This document shows, piece by piece, positions 15,973 through 24,782 of a stretch of DNA of 44,978 nucleotides. The stretch's first letter is position 1; each line of letters starts with the position of its first letter. The notes beneath the pieces are model-generated. The model was not told where the DNA came from. It worked only from the letters and a program-made list of their open reading frames with translations, and searched no databases. Origin of the DNA: Armatimonadota bacterium. Its GTDB lineage: Bacteria > Bacillota > Desulfotomaculia > Desulfotomaculales > Nap2-2B. The position numbers were made by a program, and so were the translations under genes. The DNA is taken from positions 1 to 44,978 of the forward strand of contig JAIMBK010000018.1 of assembly GCA_023511535.1 (NCBI GenBank), read 5' to 3'.

Positions 15973-16692
15973 TCAACCCTGGACAGTTTTAAATTTTACG
16001 ACCGGCATTCCCGGCTGGGAAAGATCAATGTATTCGATCTGTTTGCCTTTCAGTTCTTTCAAGATTTGCACCAAAAGTGCACCCTTTTTGGGTACATTTT
16101 CGGACTCGCCCAGACTGCACCGGGTTCCCTGGAGGGTATACAAAACAACCCGGTCGTTTTGTTCCAGGCTGATTTCCGACAACTCGTCCACCAGACCGGC
16201 GGGGAGGTTCCCGATCACTTCCAGAACAACAGGCAGGCGATCGTTTTGGACGGGCTGGCCGGGCGGCGGAAGATCGAAAGTCAAGCCGGTGACCACCGGC
16301 AGACCCTCTTCGCCGATGCGCGCCTTGCGCAGATAAACGCCGTCTTCATCAACGGCAATAAAACCGTCTTTTGCCGGCAGCAGCGCGACTGGTTTTCTTT
16401 CGACAATTTTGATGTTGATCCGGCCGGGAAAATCCCGGTCGAGGTGCACTTCCCTGACCGCCGGCAACAGCTTAATCCCGGCCGCGGCCTGGCCCAAATT
16501 AACCTTAAAGATATTGGTGCCCGTAGTTAGGCCTGAATAGCTGATAATTATTTCCGGAGTCAATTCCCGGCAACCCGTGACCGCAATTTCCCGGATGGTA
16601 AATAAAGGCGAAACAAAAAGTACATATGCCGCCAGCACGATAAGTAAAATAAAAAAAATTGTTTCGCCGAAATTTAACTTCCGTCTGCCCAT
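15973..16692 (-). CDS. ftsQ: cell-division protein FtsQ/DivIB
   Basis: FtsQ/DivIB is a bitopic divisome protein that links early and late division proteins outside the membrane. The 239-aa product has a short basic cytoplasmic tail, one transmembrane helix (FFILLIVLAAYVLFVSPLF), a POTRA domain (TIREIAVTGCRELTPEIIIS, then NIFKVNLGQAAAGIKLLPAV) and the FtsQ beta domain (RDFPGRINIKIVERKPVALL). ATG 16692 lies about 57 nt behind a good sigma-A promoter, so this gene starts a separate transcript running to ftsZ. Confidence 0.9.
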   Translation of the reverse strand: MGRRKLNFGETIFFILLIVLAAYVLFVSPLFTIREIAVTGCRELTPEIIISYSGLTTGTNIFKVNLGQAAAGIKLLPAVREVHLDRDFPGRINIKIVERKPVALLPAKDGFIAVDEDGVYLRKARIGEEGLPVVTGLTFDLPPPGQPVQNDRLPVVLEVIGNLPAGLVDELSEISLEQNDRVVLYTLQGTRCSLGESENVPKKGALLVQILKELKGKQIEYIDLSQPGMPVVKFKTVQG

Positions 16693-16749
16693 ATTGTTCC
16701 CTGTTTAAGCCGCCATTACCGCAGCCATTTTTATCCATAATCCCTTTAT

Positions 16750-16779
16750 ATTATATCAGTTAGTTAAATGCTTGTCCAA
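16750..16779 (-). promoter_or_regulatory. sigma-A promoter of the ftsQ-ftsZ operon
   Basis: On the minus strand TTGGAC (16774-16779) and TATAAT (16750-16755) are 18 nt apart, about 60 nt before the ftsQ start. Confidence 0.7.
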
Positions 16780-17019
16780 TGGGATCAGGGTTGGGGGGAC
16801 AGAAATTAGAAATTAAACCTCCATGCCACTTTCGTGGCACCAATAGAGAACGCCCGGCACTCAGCCTTTGCGTGGAGTTGCATGTTTAGTTGTATGTTTA
16901 ATGGATCAAACTTAAATTAAACCCCAATTGACAGAAAACAAATTTCTAAGCTGAGCGCCGAGGGCGGCCCGCCGTTCGATTTGCCAGGAGCGATATATGC
17001 TTAAGGCGCCGGCCATATC
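16780..17019. other. non-coding stretch with scattered inverted repeats
   Basis: No gene was found between murA and ftsQ (482 nt in all). This part holds a short hairpin, TGCCAC with GTGGCA (near 16823-16838), and a distant inverted pair CGGCACTCAGC / GCTGAGCGCCG (near 16855 and 16953). Neither is followed by a T-run on either strand. Confidence 0.4.
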
Positions 17020-17120
17020 GGTCGTCAGTCGTCAGATGTCGGACATTGGAAGACTGCCTTCAGAAAGTTTATGTTTCACGCATTGTTTCTGACGCCTGAC
17101 GTCCGACGACCGGCGACTGA
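17020..17120. repeat. GTCGTCGG-type inverted repeat between murA and ftsQ
   Basis: The left arm GGTCGTCAGTCGTCAGATGT (17020-17039) and the right arm (17089-17120, containing GACGTCCGACGACCGGCGAC) are imperfect reverse complements around a 50-nt centre. It shares the arm motif with 11460-11492 and 31344-31503. Confidence 0.65.
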
Positions 17121-17160
17121 ATGTGGCTGGTGCCGCGAAAAAAGCGGCATGGGGGTCTAC

Positions 17161-17192
17161 TTCCTTCCTGATTCTTAACTCCTGATTCTCGT
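17161..17192. repeat. CTGATTCTTAACTCC-type repeat over the murA stop codon
   Basis: CCTGATTCTTAACTCCTGAT spans the murA stop (TAA read from 17175-17177), so the repeat supplies the last codons of murA. Confidence 0.6.
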
Positions 17193-18428
17193 TATCCTTG
17201 CTCCCAGAGCGTTATACTTTTGTTCGATGCGTTCGTAGCCGCGGTCGATATGTTCCACCCCTTCGACGATGGTGCCGTTTTCGGCTGCCATGCCGGCCAG
17301 CACCAGGGCCGCCCCGGCGCGCAGGTCGCTGGCTTCCACCGGCGCCCCGGAGAGTTTCTTTTTCCCTTTAATAATGGCCGTCTGGCCCTCCACCTTGATT
17401 TCCGCCCCCATCCGCCGCAGTTCGCTGACGTGTTTGAACCGGTTCTCGAAAATCGTTTCCGTAATTATGCCGGTCCCTTCCGCCAAAGTCAGCAGGGCCA
17501 TCATCTGCGGCTGCAGATCGGTGGGAAAACCCGGGTAAGGCATGGTTTTTACATCTACGGCTTGCAGCCTCTGGGGGCCCCGGACGCGGACGTAATCGTC
17601 GCCCGTTTCGATCTCCGCCCCGGCTTCGGCCAGCTTCGCCATCAGCGCGCGCAGGTGTTCAGGGATCACGTTGACAATCGTCAAATCCCCGCCCGTAATC
17701 GCCGCCGCAATCATGTAGGTGCCCGCCTCGATCCGGTCCGGGATGACCTGGTGCACCGCGGGGTGCAGCTCACGAACGCCCTCGATTCTGATGATATCCG
17801 TTCCGGCCCCGGTGATCCTGGCCCCCAGGCAATTTAGAAAATTCTGGAGATCAACCACTTCCGGCTCCCGGGCGGCGTTCCTGATCACTGTCACGCCCCC
17901 GGCGTAAACGGCGGCCATCATGATATTTTCCGTCGCCCCCACGCTGGGAAAGTCCAGCTGAATCTCGGCGCCCGTCAGCCTGCCGGCCCGGGCGGAGATA
18001 TAGCCGAATTCCTCGTTTATTTCCACCCCTAAAGCACGCAGCCCTTTTAAATGGAGGTTCATGGGCCGGGAGCCGATGTTGCACCCTCCCGGCTGAGAGA
18101 TTTTTGCTTCCCGAAAACGCCCCACCAAAGGACCCAGCACCAGGTTCGAGGCCCGCATCCTCCGCATCAGGGCTTCTTCTACTTCCACGGAATATATATT
18201 GGTGGTGTCCACCGTAATATCCGGACCGTCGCGGAAAACCCGCGCTCCCAGGGAAGACAGTACGTCACCCATGGTTGTGATATCCTGCAAACGGGGCACA
18301 TCTTTAATCACGCTCTGTCCGGGACTCAAGATACTGGCCGCTAAAATAGGCAGACTGGCATTTTTGCTTCCGTTCACCCGCACCTTTCCCTGCAAGCGAG
18401 TCCTTCCTGAAATCATCAGCCTGTCCAC
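17175..18428 (-). CDS. murA: UDP-N-acetylglucosamine 1-carboxyvinyltransferase MurA
   Basis: MurA adds enolpyruvate to UDP-GlcNAc, the first committed step of peptidoglycan synthesis in the cytoplasm. The 417-aa product has VNGSKNASLPILAASIL at the N-terminus, the active-site loop QPGGCNIGSRP with the catalytic Cys (the fosfomycin target), and the late motif PYPGFPTDLQPQMMALLTLA. GTG 18428 follows AAAGGTG (about 12 nt away) and gives the usual start VDRLMISG; GTG 18440 is in frame but too near that site. It lies 27 nt after murB. The last codons (RIRS-stop) coincide with a dispersed repeat. Confidence 0.95.
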   Translation of the reverse strand: MDRLMISGRTRLQGKVRVNGSKNASLPILAASILSPGQSVIKDVPRLQDITTMGDVLSSLGARVFRDGPDITVDTTNIYSVEVEEALMRRMRASNLVLGPLVGRFREAKISQPGGCNIGSRPMNLHLKGLRALGVEINEEFGYISARAGRLTGAEIQLDFPSVGATENIMMAAVYAGGVTVIRNAAREPEVVDLQNFLNCLGARITGAGTDIIRIEGVRELHPAVHQVIPDRIEAGTYMIAAAITGGDLTIVNVIPEHLRALMAKLAEAGAEIETGDDYVRVRGPQRLQAVDVKTMPYPGFPTDLQPQMMALLTLAEGTGIITETIFENRFKHVSELRRMGAEIKVEGQTAIIKGKKKLSGAPVEASDLRAGAALVLAGMAAENGTIVEGVEHIDRGYERIEQKYNALGARITRIRS

Positions 18429-18455
18429 GGCGCACCACACACCTTTCGTCTTTGC

Positions 18456-19400
18456 CTAATCCTCGCCGATAATTTGCACCTCCGGCTTCAGTTCAATTGC
18501 ATATTTCTCCCGGACGGCGATCTTTACCTGTTCAATTAACTTTAATACGTCGCGGGCGGTCGCGTTCCCCAGGTTCACGATGAAGTTGGCGTGAACGGGC
18601 GAGACCGCCGCGTCCCCGGCGCGCATCCCTTTGCCGCCGGCGCGCTCGATTAAAAAGCCGGCGCTGATTCCGGGGGGATTCTGAAAAACGCTCCCGGCGC
18701 TGGGACAGCCGAGCGGCTGGGTTTTTTTCCGCCGGTTGAAAAGATCCTCCATTTCCGCCTGGATGGCCTGCGGTTCACGATACGTTCCCCGAAAAACGGC
18801 GGCAACGACAATCAGTTTGCTCCCCTGTAAATTGCTCGTGCGGTAGCCAAAACCAAGGGCGGCGCCCGGGCGCTCGGCAAGCCGGCCCGTTTCATCCATC
18901 AGCTGCACGCTTGCGCAGAGATCGCTGGTCGCCTTTCCGAACGCCCCCGCATTCATGACCACGGCACCGCCGACCGTGCCCGGAATCCCGGCCAAAAACT
19001 CAAACCCGCCGACCCCCGCCTCCTTTGCCGCCCCGGTTAAACGGGCGAGCCCGGTTCCCGCTCCGGCGGTGATCCGGCTGCCCTGAATGTTTAACCAGCG
19101 GAAGCCGCCGCCGATTTTCACGACCAGGCCGCGGATGCCGCCGTCTTTGACCAGCAAATTGGAGCCGTTGCCGATAATCGTCACGGGAAGGTTTTCCCGG
19201 CGGGCGAAAGCCAGCGCCTGGGCCAGGCCGGCCACCCCGTCCGGTTCGACAAACAGGTCGGCCGGACCGCCGATCCGCCAGGTGGTATGCAGCTTCATCG
19301 GCTCGTCCAGGCGCACCTGGCCGGGTAAAAGGCGCATCAGCTCACGAGCGAGCCTGCTTTTTTCCCGCACCTCCGCCATCCTTTCCCTATTTCTCTCCAT
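18456..19400 (-). CDS. murB: UDP-N-acetylenolpyruvoylglucosamine reductase MurB
   Basis: MurB reduces the MurA product to UDP-MurNAc with NADPH and bound FAD. The 314-aa product carries the FAD-binding core TTWRIGGPADLFVEP, IIGNGSNLLVKDGGIRGLV, GTVGGAVVMNAGAFG, the catalytic-Ser motif AGSVFQNPPG (proton donor) and HANFIVNLGNATARDV. It is the shorter type without the extra loop of the E. coli enzyme. ATG 19400 is 1 nt from the murC stop, implying translational coupling. Confidence 0.95.
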   Translation of the reverse strand: MERNRERMAEVREKSRLARELMRLLPGQVRLDEPMKLHTTWRIGGPADLFVEPDGVAGLAQALAFARRENLPVTIIGNGSNLLVKDGGIRGLVVKIGGGFRWLNIQGSRITAGAGTGLARLTGAAKEAGVGGFEFLAGIPGTVGGAVVMNAGAFGKATSDLCASVQLMDETGRLAERPGAALGFGYRTSNLQGSKLIVVAAVFRGTYREPQAIQAEMEDLFNRRKKTQPLGCPSAGSVFQNPPGISAGFLIERAGGKGMRAGDAAVSPVHANFIVNLGNATARDVLKLIEQVKIAVREKYAIELKPEVQIIGED

Positions 19401-19401
19401 G

Positions 19402-20790
19402 TCATGTTCCGGCGCGCCTTTTCTCCAGTTGCGCCAGCAGCTTTTTCCCGGCCGTCCAGATGTTTCCCGCCCCCAGGGTCAGTACCAGGTCCCCCGGCCC
19501 AACAAGATCGGCAAGGTGCCGGACTGCCTCGTCGAGGCCCGGAAAATAAACGACCGTCCGTCCGTCGTGCTTTTCGACGGCGTCGATAATCAGGCGCGTG
19601 GAGACGCCCTCGATGGGAGGTTCACCGGCACTGTAGATTTCCGTCATGAAAATTAAATCGGCATCCCGGAAAGCTTCGCCGAACCGCTCATGTAACAAAG
19701 CCGTCCGGGTATAACGGTGGGGTTGGAAAAAGGCCACCACCCGGGAGGGCTTTAGCGTCCGGGCAGCCTGCAGGGTAGTCTTGACTTCCGTGGGATGGTG
19801 GGCGTAATCGTCAAATACCCGGACTCCCCCGGCCTCGCCAATGAATTGAAAGCGCCTCCCCACTCCCCGAAACTCTTTGAGGGCCCCGGCAATCCCGGCA
19901 AACTCCAGCCCCAGCCAGCGCGCCAGCGCCACCACCGCCAGGGCGTTCAAAAGGTTATGACGCCCGGGCACAAAAAGCTCCAGAACCCCCAGGCGGCTTC
20001 CCCGGTAATAAACTTCCCCCCTGGTCTGACACCCTTGCAAAACTATTTCCCCGAGCGTATAGTCTGCCCGGTGATCAAGGCCGTAGGTAACCAAAGGAAC
20101 GTTTAAACCCGCGACAACCTCCCGGATATTCGGATCGTCAAGGCAGACCACGGCCCTGCCGTGCCCCGGCAGGCTGCCGAGAAAAGCCCGGAAGGCCGCT
20201 TTTATGTTTTCCAGCGAGCCGTAATGATCCAGGTGATCGTCCTCAATATTGGTGACAATTGCGGCCAGCGGCTTTAATTTCAAAAAGGAACCGTCGCTTT
20301 CGTCGCTTTCGGCCACCACGTACTCGCCCCGCCCCAATTTCGCGTTCCCGCCGATGTCGTTCAATTCACCTCCGATGATAATGGTGGGGTCGAGGCCGTT
20401 TCTTTCCAGGGTCAGCGCCAGCATGGAAGTGGTGGTGGTTTTCCCGTGGGCGCCGGCAACGGCGACCCCTTTCTGCCTGCTCATCAACCAGGCCAGCAGT
20501 TCCGCCCGGTGGATTACCGGAATCCCTTTTTCTCTGGCCTTTGCCAGCTCCGGGTTATCGCCGTTAATGGCCGAAGAAATAACGACCAGCCGGGCATCTT
20601 GAAGGTTGTTTGCATCGTGACCAAGATAACATTTTCCACCCAGGGCCTCGAGCCGTTGCGTAACGTGCGTGGCCACCAGATCTGAGCCGCTCACCTGATA
20701 ACCCAGGGTAAGCAGGATCTTGGCCAGGGCGCTCATGCCTGCGCCGCCGATCCCGATAAAATGGACCTGCTTTGGTATACTCACCAGCAA
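19402..20790 (-). CDS. murC: UDP-N-acetylmuramate-L-alanine ligase MurC
   Basis: MurC joins L-Ala to UDP-MurNAc with ATP. The 462-aa product has the nucleotide-binding start HFIGIGGAGMSALAKILL, the P-loop GAHGKTTTTSMLAL, the Mur-ligase Glu/His region VAESDESDGSFL and NIEDDHLDHYGS, and the C-terminal motif FDDYAHHPTEVKTTL. TTG 20790 follows a GAGGAG site. It is separated from murG by about 217 nt with a hairpin and a repeat, so a new transcript could begin here, although no firm promoter is seen. Confidence 0.95.
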   Translation of the reverse strand: MLVSIPKQVHFIGIGGAGMSALAKILLTLGYQVSGSDLVATHVTQRLEALGGKCYLGHDANNLQDARLVVISSAINGDNPELAKAREKGIPVIHRAELLAWLMSRQKGVAVAGAHGKTTTTSMLALTLERNGLDPTIIIGGELNDIGGNAKLGRGEYVVAESDESDGSFLKLKPLAAIVTNIEDDHLDHYGSLENIKAAFRAFLGSLPGHGRAVVCLDDPNIREVVAGLNVPLVTYGLDHRADYTLGEIVLQGCQTRGEVYYRGSRLGVLELFVPGRHNLLNALAVVALARWLGLEFAGIAGALKEFRGVGRRFQFIGEAGGVRVFDDYAHHPTEVKTTLQAARTLKPSRVVAFFQPHRYTRTALLHERFGEAFRDADLIFMTEIYSAGEPPIEGVSTRLIIDAVEKHDGRTVVYFPGLDEAVRHLADLVGPGDLVLTLGAGNIWTAGKKLLAQLEKRRAGT

Positions 20791-20943
20791 TGACTTTCAA
20801 CTCCTCAATTCAAGTGGCCGGATAAAAGATCATGAAGAAAAACTTTTGACCAGGCCCCTTTACCCTCTACTGCACCTCCCGGCAAGTGAATACACCTTAT
20901 AATATGCCGTAAATCAAGAAGGTGTTCCGGCAGGGGCAAAAGG

Positions 20944-20998
20944 CCTGTCCGATAAAGACAGGAATTAGGGGTTAGGGGTCAGGGGTTAGGGATTGGCA
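20944..20998. repeat. short hairpin and GGGGTTAGGG-type repeat between murC and murG
   Basis: CCTGTC with GACAGG (20944-20949, 20957-20962) forms a 6-bp hairpin that on the minus strand is followed by CCTTTTGCC, perhaps a weak terminator after murG. It is joined to GGAATTAGGGGTTAGGGGTC and AGGGGTTAGGGATTGG, a copy of the CTAATCCC family. No gene was found in 20791-21007. Confidence 0.55.
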
Positions 20999-21007
20999 TC
21001 GACAATT

Positions 21008-22207
21008 TTAGTGACTATTTTTTCGCCCCTGTCCCTTTGTCCCTTTCTTCCTTTCCCCCCTTGCGCCCTTCTCCCTTTGTCCCTTTGTTCCTGTATGCCT
21101 ATGTACCTTTTGTTCTTCCATCAACTCTTCAATGCATTGCAAAATATCCGCCAGCGCCCGGGGGCGGCCCAGCCGCCGGCCGGCCCGGGCCATCGCCTCC
21201 AGGCGGCCGGGATCGGCCAACAGTTTCTCTATCTGATTAGCCAGCTTTTCTCCGGTGAGCTCTTCATCTTTCAGCACGATGGCCGCCCCTTCTCTCTCCA
21301 GGGCCCGCGCGTTAAATTCCTGATGGTTCCCGGTTGCGTAAGGGTACGGCACCAGAATGGCCGGCGTTCCGGTCACCGTAATTTCGGCCAGGGTGGCCGC
21401 GCCTGCCCGGCAGACAACCAGATCGGCGGCCGAAAGGGCCAGCGGCATTTCATAAAGATAAGGTTTAATGGTAGTATTGCCAGTTTCAGGCAAAGCAAAA
21501 CCTTTTCTGAATTCCTCGTATTGAGCAGGGCCCGTAACGTGTAAAATACGGACGTCCCTCCGGTGGCGGAACCTTTCGATTACTTCCCGCATGGCCCGGT
21601 TAATGGTGCGGGCGCCCTGGCTGCCCCCGAAAGAGAGAATGAAAAAGCCCTCCGGGGGCAAATCCAGGGCCTTGCGGGCTTCTTCGCGCCGGCCCGGTGA
21701 AAACTCCGGCCGCACCGGCAGGCCGGTTACTTTGAACCGGGCGCCGCGCGGCAAATATTGCTCGGAACCGGCAAAAGTCAGCGCCGTCAGCTTCACCAGA
21801 CGCGCCAGCAGGCGGGTGGTTACCCCCGGCAGGGCATTTTGCTCGTGAATAAGCGCGGGCACCTTTAAAAAAACCGCCGCCAGCAGGACCGGCCCGCAGA
21901 CGTATCCCCCGGTGCCGATGACTGCCAGCGGCCGAAAGCCGGCGATAATTCGCCGGGCGTGGAAAAAGGCGGCGCCGGCCTGCCAGAGGGCGGACACATT
22001 GGCCAAAGACAGGCGGCGCTGCAGGCCCCGGACGCGAATTGATTGGAAGGCAAAGCCCGCCGCCGGGACCAGATCCGCCTCTGGTCCTCCGTCTTTCCCG
22101 ATGTATAAAATTTCGGCCTGCGGATATTTTTCCTGCAAGCCCCTGGCAATGGCCAGGGCGGGATAAATATGCCCGCCGGTGCCCCCGCCGGTAATAATAA
22201 AACGCAT
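21008..22207 (-). CDS. murG: MurG, lipid II-forming GlcNAc transferase, with repeat-encoded tail
   Basis: MurG transfers GlcNAc to lipid I on the inner membrane face, making lipid II. The 399-aa product has GGTGGHIYPALAIARGL, the second glycine-rich loop GTGGYVCGP, the HEQNALPG motif, FGGSQGARTIN and the donor-site motif CRAGAATLAEI with NHQEFNARALE. ATG 22207 gives the usual start MRFIITGGG; TTG 22213 is an alternative. The domain normally ends near DILQCIEEL (about residue 365). The remaining 33 residues, rich in Lys, Gly and Arg (HTGTKGQREKGARGERKKGT), are encoded by the CTTTGTCCC-type repeat at 21016-21110 and have no counterpart in the family. Confidence 0.93.
   Translation of the reverse strand: MRFIITGGGTGGHIYPALAIARGLQEKYPQAEILYIGKDGGPEADLVPAAGFAFQSIRVRGLQRRLSLANVSALWQAGAAFFHARRIIAGFRPLAVIGTGGYVCGPVLLAAVFLKVPALIHEQNALPGVTTRLLARLVKLTALTFAGSEQYLPRGARFKVTGLPVRPEFSPGRREEARKALDLPPEGFFILSFGGSQGARTINRAMREVIERFRHRRDVRILHVTGPAQYEEFRKGFALPETGNTTIKPYLYEMPLALSAADLVVCRAGAATLAEITVTGTPAILVPYPYATGNHQEFNARALEREGAAIVLKDEELTGEKLANQIEKLLADPGRLEAMARAGRRLGRPRALADILQCIEELMEEQKVHRHTGTKGQREKGARGERKKGTKGQGRKNSH
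21016..21110. repeat. degenerate repeat, CCCTTTGTCCC type, inside the murG 3' end
   Basis: Variants such as CCCCTGTCCCTTTGTCCC, CTCCCTTTGTCCCTTTGTTC and CTGTATGCCTATGTACC form a run that is read through as the end of murG. The same motif family lies outside coding sequence at 10664-10716 and 37376-37426. Confidence 0.75.
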
Positions 22208-22224
22208 TGTCAATGCCCCGTTTT

Positions 22225-23328
22225 TTATTTATGTATACTATATCTTGAGATATTAAGCAAGATCCCCACTCCGGCCAGGGTAAAGACCAGCGAACTGCCG
22301 CCAAAGCTGATAAACGGCAGGGTAATCCCGGTGATGGGCAGGGTGCTGGTCACTACGCCAATATTGATGATGGCCTGAATGGCGATCCCGCCGACAATTC
22401 CCGTGGCCAGGAGGATACCGAAAGAATCCGGGGAGGAAATGGCTACTTTAAGCCCCCGCCAGATAAATAAGATGAACAGGAAAATGACGAAAGTCGCCCC
22501 AATGAACCCCAGTTCCTCGCCGATAATGGCAAAAATAAAGTCGGTGTGCCTTTCCGGCACCCACAGGTATTTGGAATGTCCCTGCCCCAGGCCGGTCCCG
22601 AAAAGACCCCCCGAACCCAGGGACATCAGGGAATTCAAAATGTGCCAGCCCGCCCCCTGCGGGTCCTTTTCCGGATCCAGGAAAGCCAGAAAACGGCGCA
22701 GCCGGTAGGGTTCTTGACTGATGGCCGCTCCGATCGCTCCCAACCCCAGCAGCCCGACCAGGACGAGCTGGCTGATCCGGGCCCCGGCGGCAAAAACCAT
22801 CAGGAACACAATCCCCAGGATCGTCACCGCCGTCCCCAGGTCCGGCTGCAAAAGAACCAGCCCGGCGGCAAAGGCCCCCAGGAGCAAAAAGGGCGCTGTC
22901 CCCACCCAGAAGTTTTGAATCCTGTTCAGCCGCCGGGATAACCCGTAAGCGGTAAAGATCACCAGGCAAAGTTTAACCAGTTCCGAGGGCTGGAAACTGA
23001 CCGGCCCTAAATTTAACCAGCGCTGGGCGCCAAGGCGCGATACACCGACGCCGGGGATCAGGACTACGCCCAGCAGGACCAGCCCGGCCAGCAGGAACCA
23101 GCCCGCCCACTTTTTCAGCTGCCAGTAGTCGTAATTCATCATGATGACCATGGCGGCCAGCCCGATGAAGGCGTAGATTAACTGGCGGCGGACGAAAAAG
23201 AAGGTGTCGTTAAAGGGGGGCAGGGTGGCAAACCATAAGGTAGAGCTGAAAACCATGGTCACCCCCACGCTGAGCAGCACCAGCACAGTTAAAAATAAGA
23301 TGAAATCGGGCGGGCGTCTCACCGGCAC
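22225..23328 (-). CDS. ftsW: FtsW/SpoVE-family peptidoglycan glycosyltransferase
   Basis: SEDS proteins polymerise lipid II in the membrane together with a class B PBP. The 367-aa product has about ten hydrophobic helices. Family marks include GVGVSRLGAQRWLNLGPVSF, QPSELVKLC, LLQPDLGTAVTI (with the catalytic-type Asp), GGLFGTGLGQGHSKYLWVPE, RHTDFIFAIIGEELGF, and LPITGITLPFISFGGSSLV. GTG 23328 lies 5 nt after GGGGGGAGG; the upstream frame to 23352 is repeat sequence. Whether it serves vegetative division, the spore cortex (SpoVE) or both cannot be told from sequence. Confidence 0.93.
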   Translation of the reverse strand: MPVRRPPDFILFLTVLVLLSVGVTMVFSSTLWFATLPPFNDTFFFVRRQLIYAFIGLAAMVIMMNYDYWQLKKWAGWFLLAGLVLLGVVLIPGVGVSRLGAQRWLNLGPVSFQPSELVKLCLVIFTAYGLSRRLNRIQNFWVGTAPFLLLGAFAAGLVLLQPDLGTAVTILGIVFLMVFAAGARISQLVLVGLLGLGAIGAAISQEPYRLRRFLAFLDPEKDPQGAGWHILNSLMSLGSGGLFGTGLGQGHSKYLWVPERHTDFIFAIIGEELGFIGATFVIFLFILFIWRGLKVAISSPDSFGILLATGIVGGIAIQAIINIGVVTSTLPITGITLPFISFGGSSLVFTLAGVGILLNISRYSIHK

Positions 23329-23340
23329 AGTTGCCTCCCC

Positions 23341-23367
23341 CCTATTTCCCAACTCCCAACCTCTGTT
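23341..23367. repeat. CCCAACTCCCAACC repeat after murD
   Basis: CCTATTTCCCAACTCCCAAC runs to within a few bases of the murD stop codon at 23368-23370 and lies just before the ftsW ribosome site. Confidence 0.5.
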
Positions 23368-24723
23368 TTACCGGCCCTTCATCTTCCTGACTACCTGTTT
23401 GAAAAGCTCTCCGCGTTCCTCGTAGTTTTTGAACATGTCCCAGCTGGCGCAGCCGGGGGAGAGCAGGACGACGTCACCGGGCCGGGCGGCGTTTTTCGCC
23501 AGGTAGACCGCTTCTTCCAGGCCGCCGGCGCGCAGGATATTCGAAACACCTTCGCGGCGGGCCACGCTTTCAATTTCTCCGGCGCATTCGCCCAGCAGGA
23601 CCAGCGCCCGGGCCTTTTCTTTGATTAAACGGACGAACCGGGTAAAATCGCTCCCTTTGTTTCTGCCCCCGGCAATCAACACGATTGGTTCTGCATAGGC
23701 CTGCAGGGCCTTGCTGCTGGCGTCGGGGTTGGTCCCCTTGGAATCATTAATGTAGCGCACCCCGTCAATTTCGGCGACGAACTCCAGGCGGTGGGCCACT
23801 CCCGGGAAGGCGTGCAGGACGTGCGCCACCGTTTCCGGCGCCACCCCCAGGGCCCGGCTGCAGGCCACCGCCGCCAGAGCGTTTTCCAGGTTATGGGCGC
23901 CGGGGATTTTTAACTCTTGAACGGGCAGGACGGGATCGCGCCGTCCCTCGCCAAGAAAGGTAATCCACCCGTCGAAAACGCAGGCCCCCGTCGGCAGTTC
24001 CTGCCGCCGGCTGAAGTAAAGCACTTTCCCCGGACACAGCGGGGCCAGGTTTTTCGTGCACGGGTCGTCGTAATTGAGCACGGCAAAATCCTGCCCTCCC
24101 TGGTTGGCAAACAGGCGCGCCTTCACCCGGGTGTAGTTTTCCATGGTCAGGTGGCGGTCCAGGTGGTCGGGCGTGATGTTCAAGACCGCTCCCACCCGGG
24201 GTCTGAACTCCTCTGCGGTTTCCAGCTGGAAGCTGCTTACTTCCAGGACAATTACGTCGTAAGGACGCTCCACTTCCTCGATCAAAGGCTTGCCGATATT
24301 CCCCGCCACCAGGGTGCGCCAGCCGGCCTTTTGAAAAATTTCCCCCACCAGGGCGGTGGTGGTGGTTTTCCCGTTCGTCCCCGTGATGGCCACGACCGGT
24401 GCGCGGGCAAAGCGGAAGGCCAGTTCCAGCTCGCCGGTCACCGGTATATGAAGTTCGCGGGCGCGCTGCACCGGAGGAATCGTTAAAGGCACGCCGGGGC
24501 TGACTACCACCAGGGTGTATTTTCCGGGTTCGACCGACGGGTAGGCGCCCAGCGTCAGTTTTATATCCATATCGGCGAAGGCGGCCGGATCTTTACCCAG
24601 TTCCTCCGCTCCTTTTTGGTCCGTCAGCTCAACTTTCGCCCCCCTGGCGGCCAGGAAGCGGCTTACGGCGACTCCGCTTTTTCCCGCCCCGATGACCAAC
24701 GTCCGGCTATAATCATAATCCAT
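23368..24723 (-). CDS. murD: UDP-N-acetylmuramoylalanine-D-glutamate ligase MurD
   Basis: MurD adds D-Glu to UDP-MurNAc-L-Ala. The 451-aa product shows the N-terminal nucleotide fold (TLVIGAGKSGVAVSRFLAA), the P-loop ITGTNGKTTTTALVGEIF, NITPDHLDRHLTMENYTRVK, and the late motifs NDSKGTNPDAS and IAGGRNKGSDF, plus LLSPGCASWDMFKNYEERG. ATG 24723 follows AGAAAGGAC. It is 59 nt after mraY in the operon. Confidence 0.95.
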   Translation of the reverse strand: MDYDYSRTLVIGAGKSGVAVSRFLAARGAKVELTDQKGAEELGKDPAAFADMDIKLTLGAYPSVEPGKYTLVVVSPGVPLTIPPVQRARELHIPVTGELELAFRFARAPVVAITGTNGKTTTTALVGEIFQKAGWRTLVAGNIGKPLIEEVERPYDVIVLEVSSFQLETAEEFRPRVGAVLNITPDHLDRHLTMENYTRVKARLFANQGGQDFAVLNYDDPCTKNLAPLCPGKVLYFSRRQELPTGACVFDGWITFLGEGRRDPVLPVQELKIPGAHNLENALAAVACSRALGVAPETVAHVLHAFPGVAHRLEFVAEIDGVRYINDSKGTNPDASSKALQAYAEPIVLIAGGRNKGSDFTRFVRLIKEKARALVLLGECAGEIESVARREGVSNILRAGGLEEAVYLAKNAARPGDVVLLSPGCASWDMFKNYEERGELFKQVVRKMKGR

Positions 24724-24782
24724 GGATAAAGTCCTTTCTAAATATTAAATTAAGCAGGAAAAGAAATTCCTGCGGGATCAAA

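Noticed and set aside
17131-17150. TGCCGC / GCGGCA hairpin before the murA 3' end as a terminator
   Set aside because: There is no T-run after the stem on either strand.
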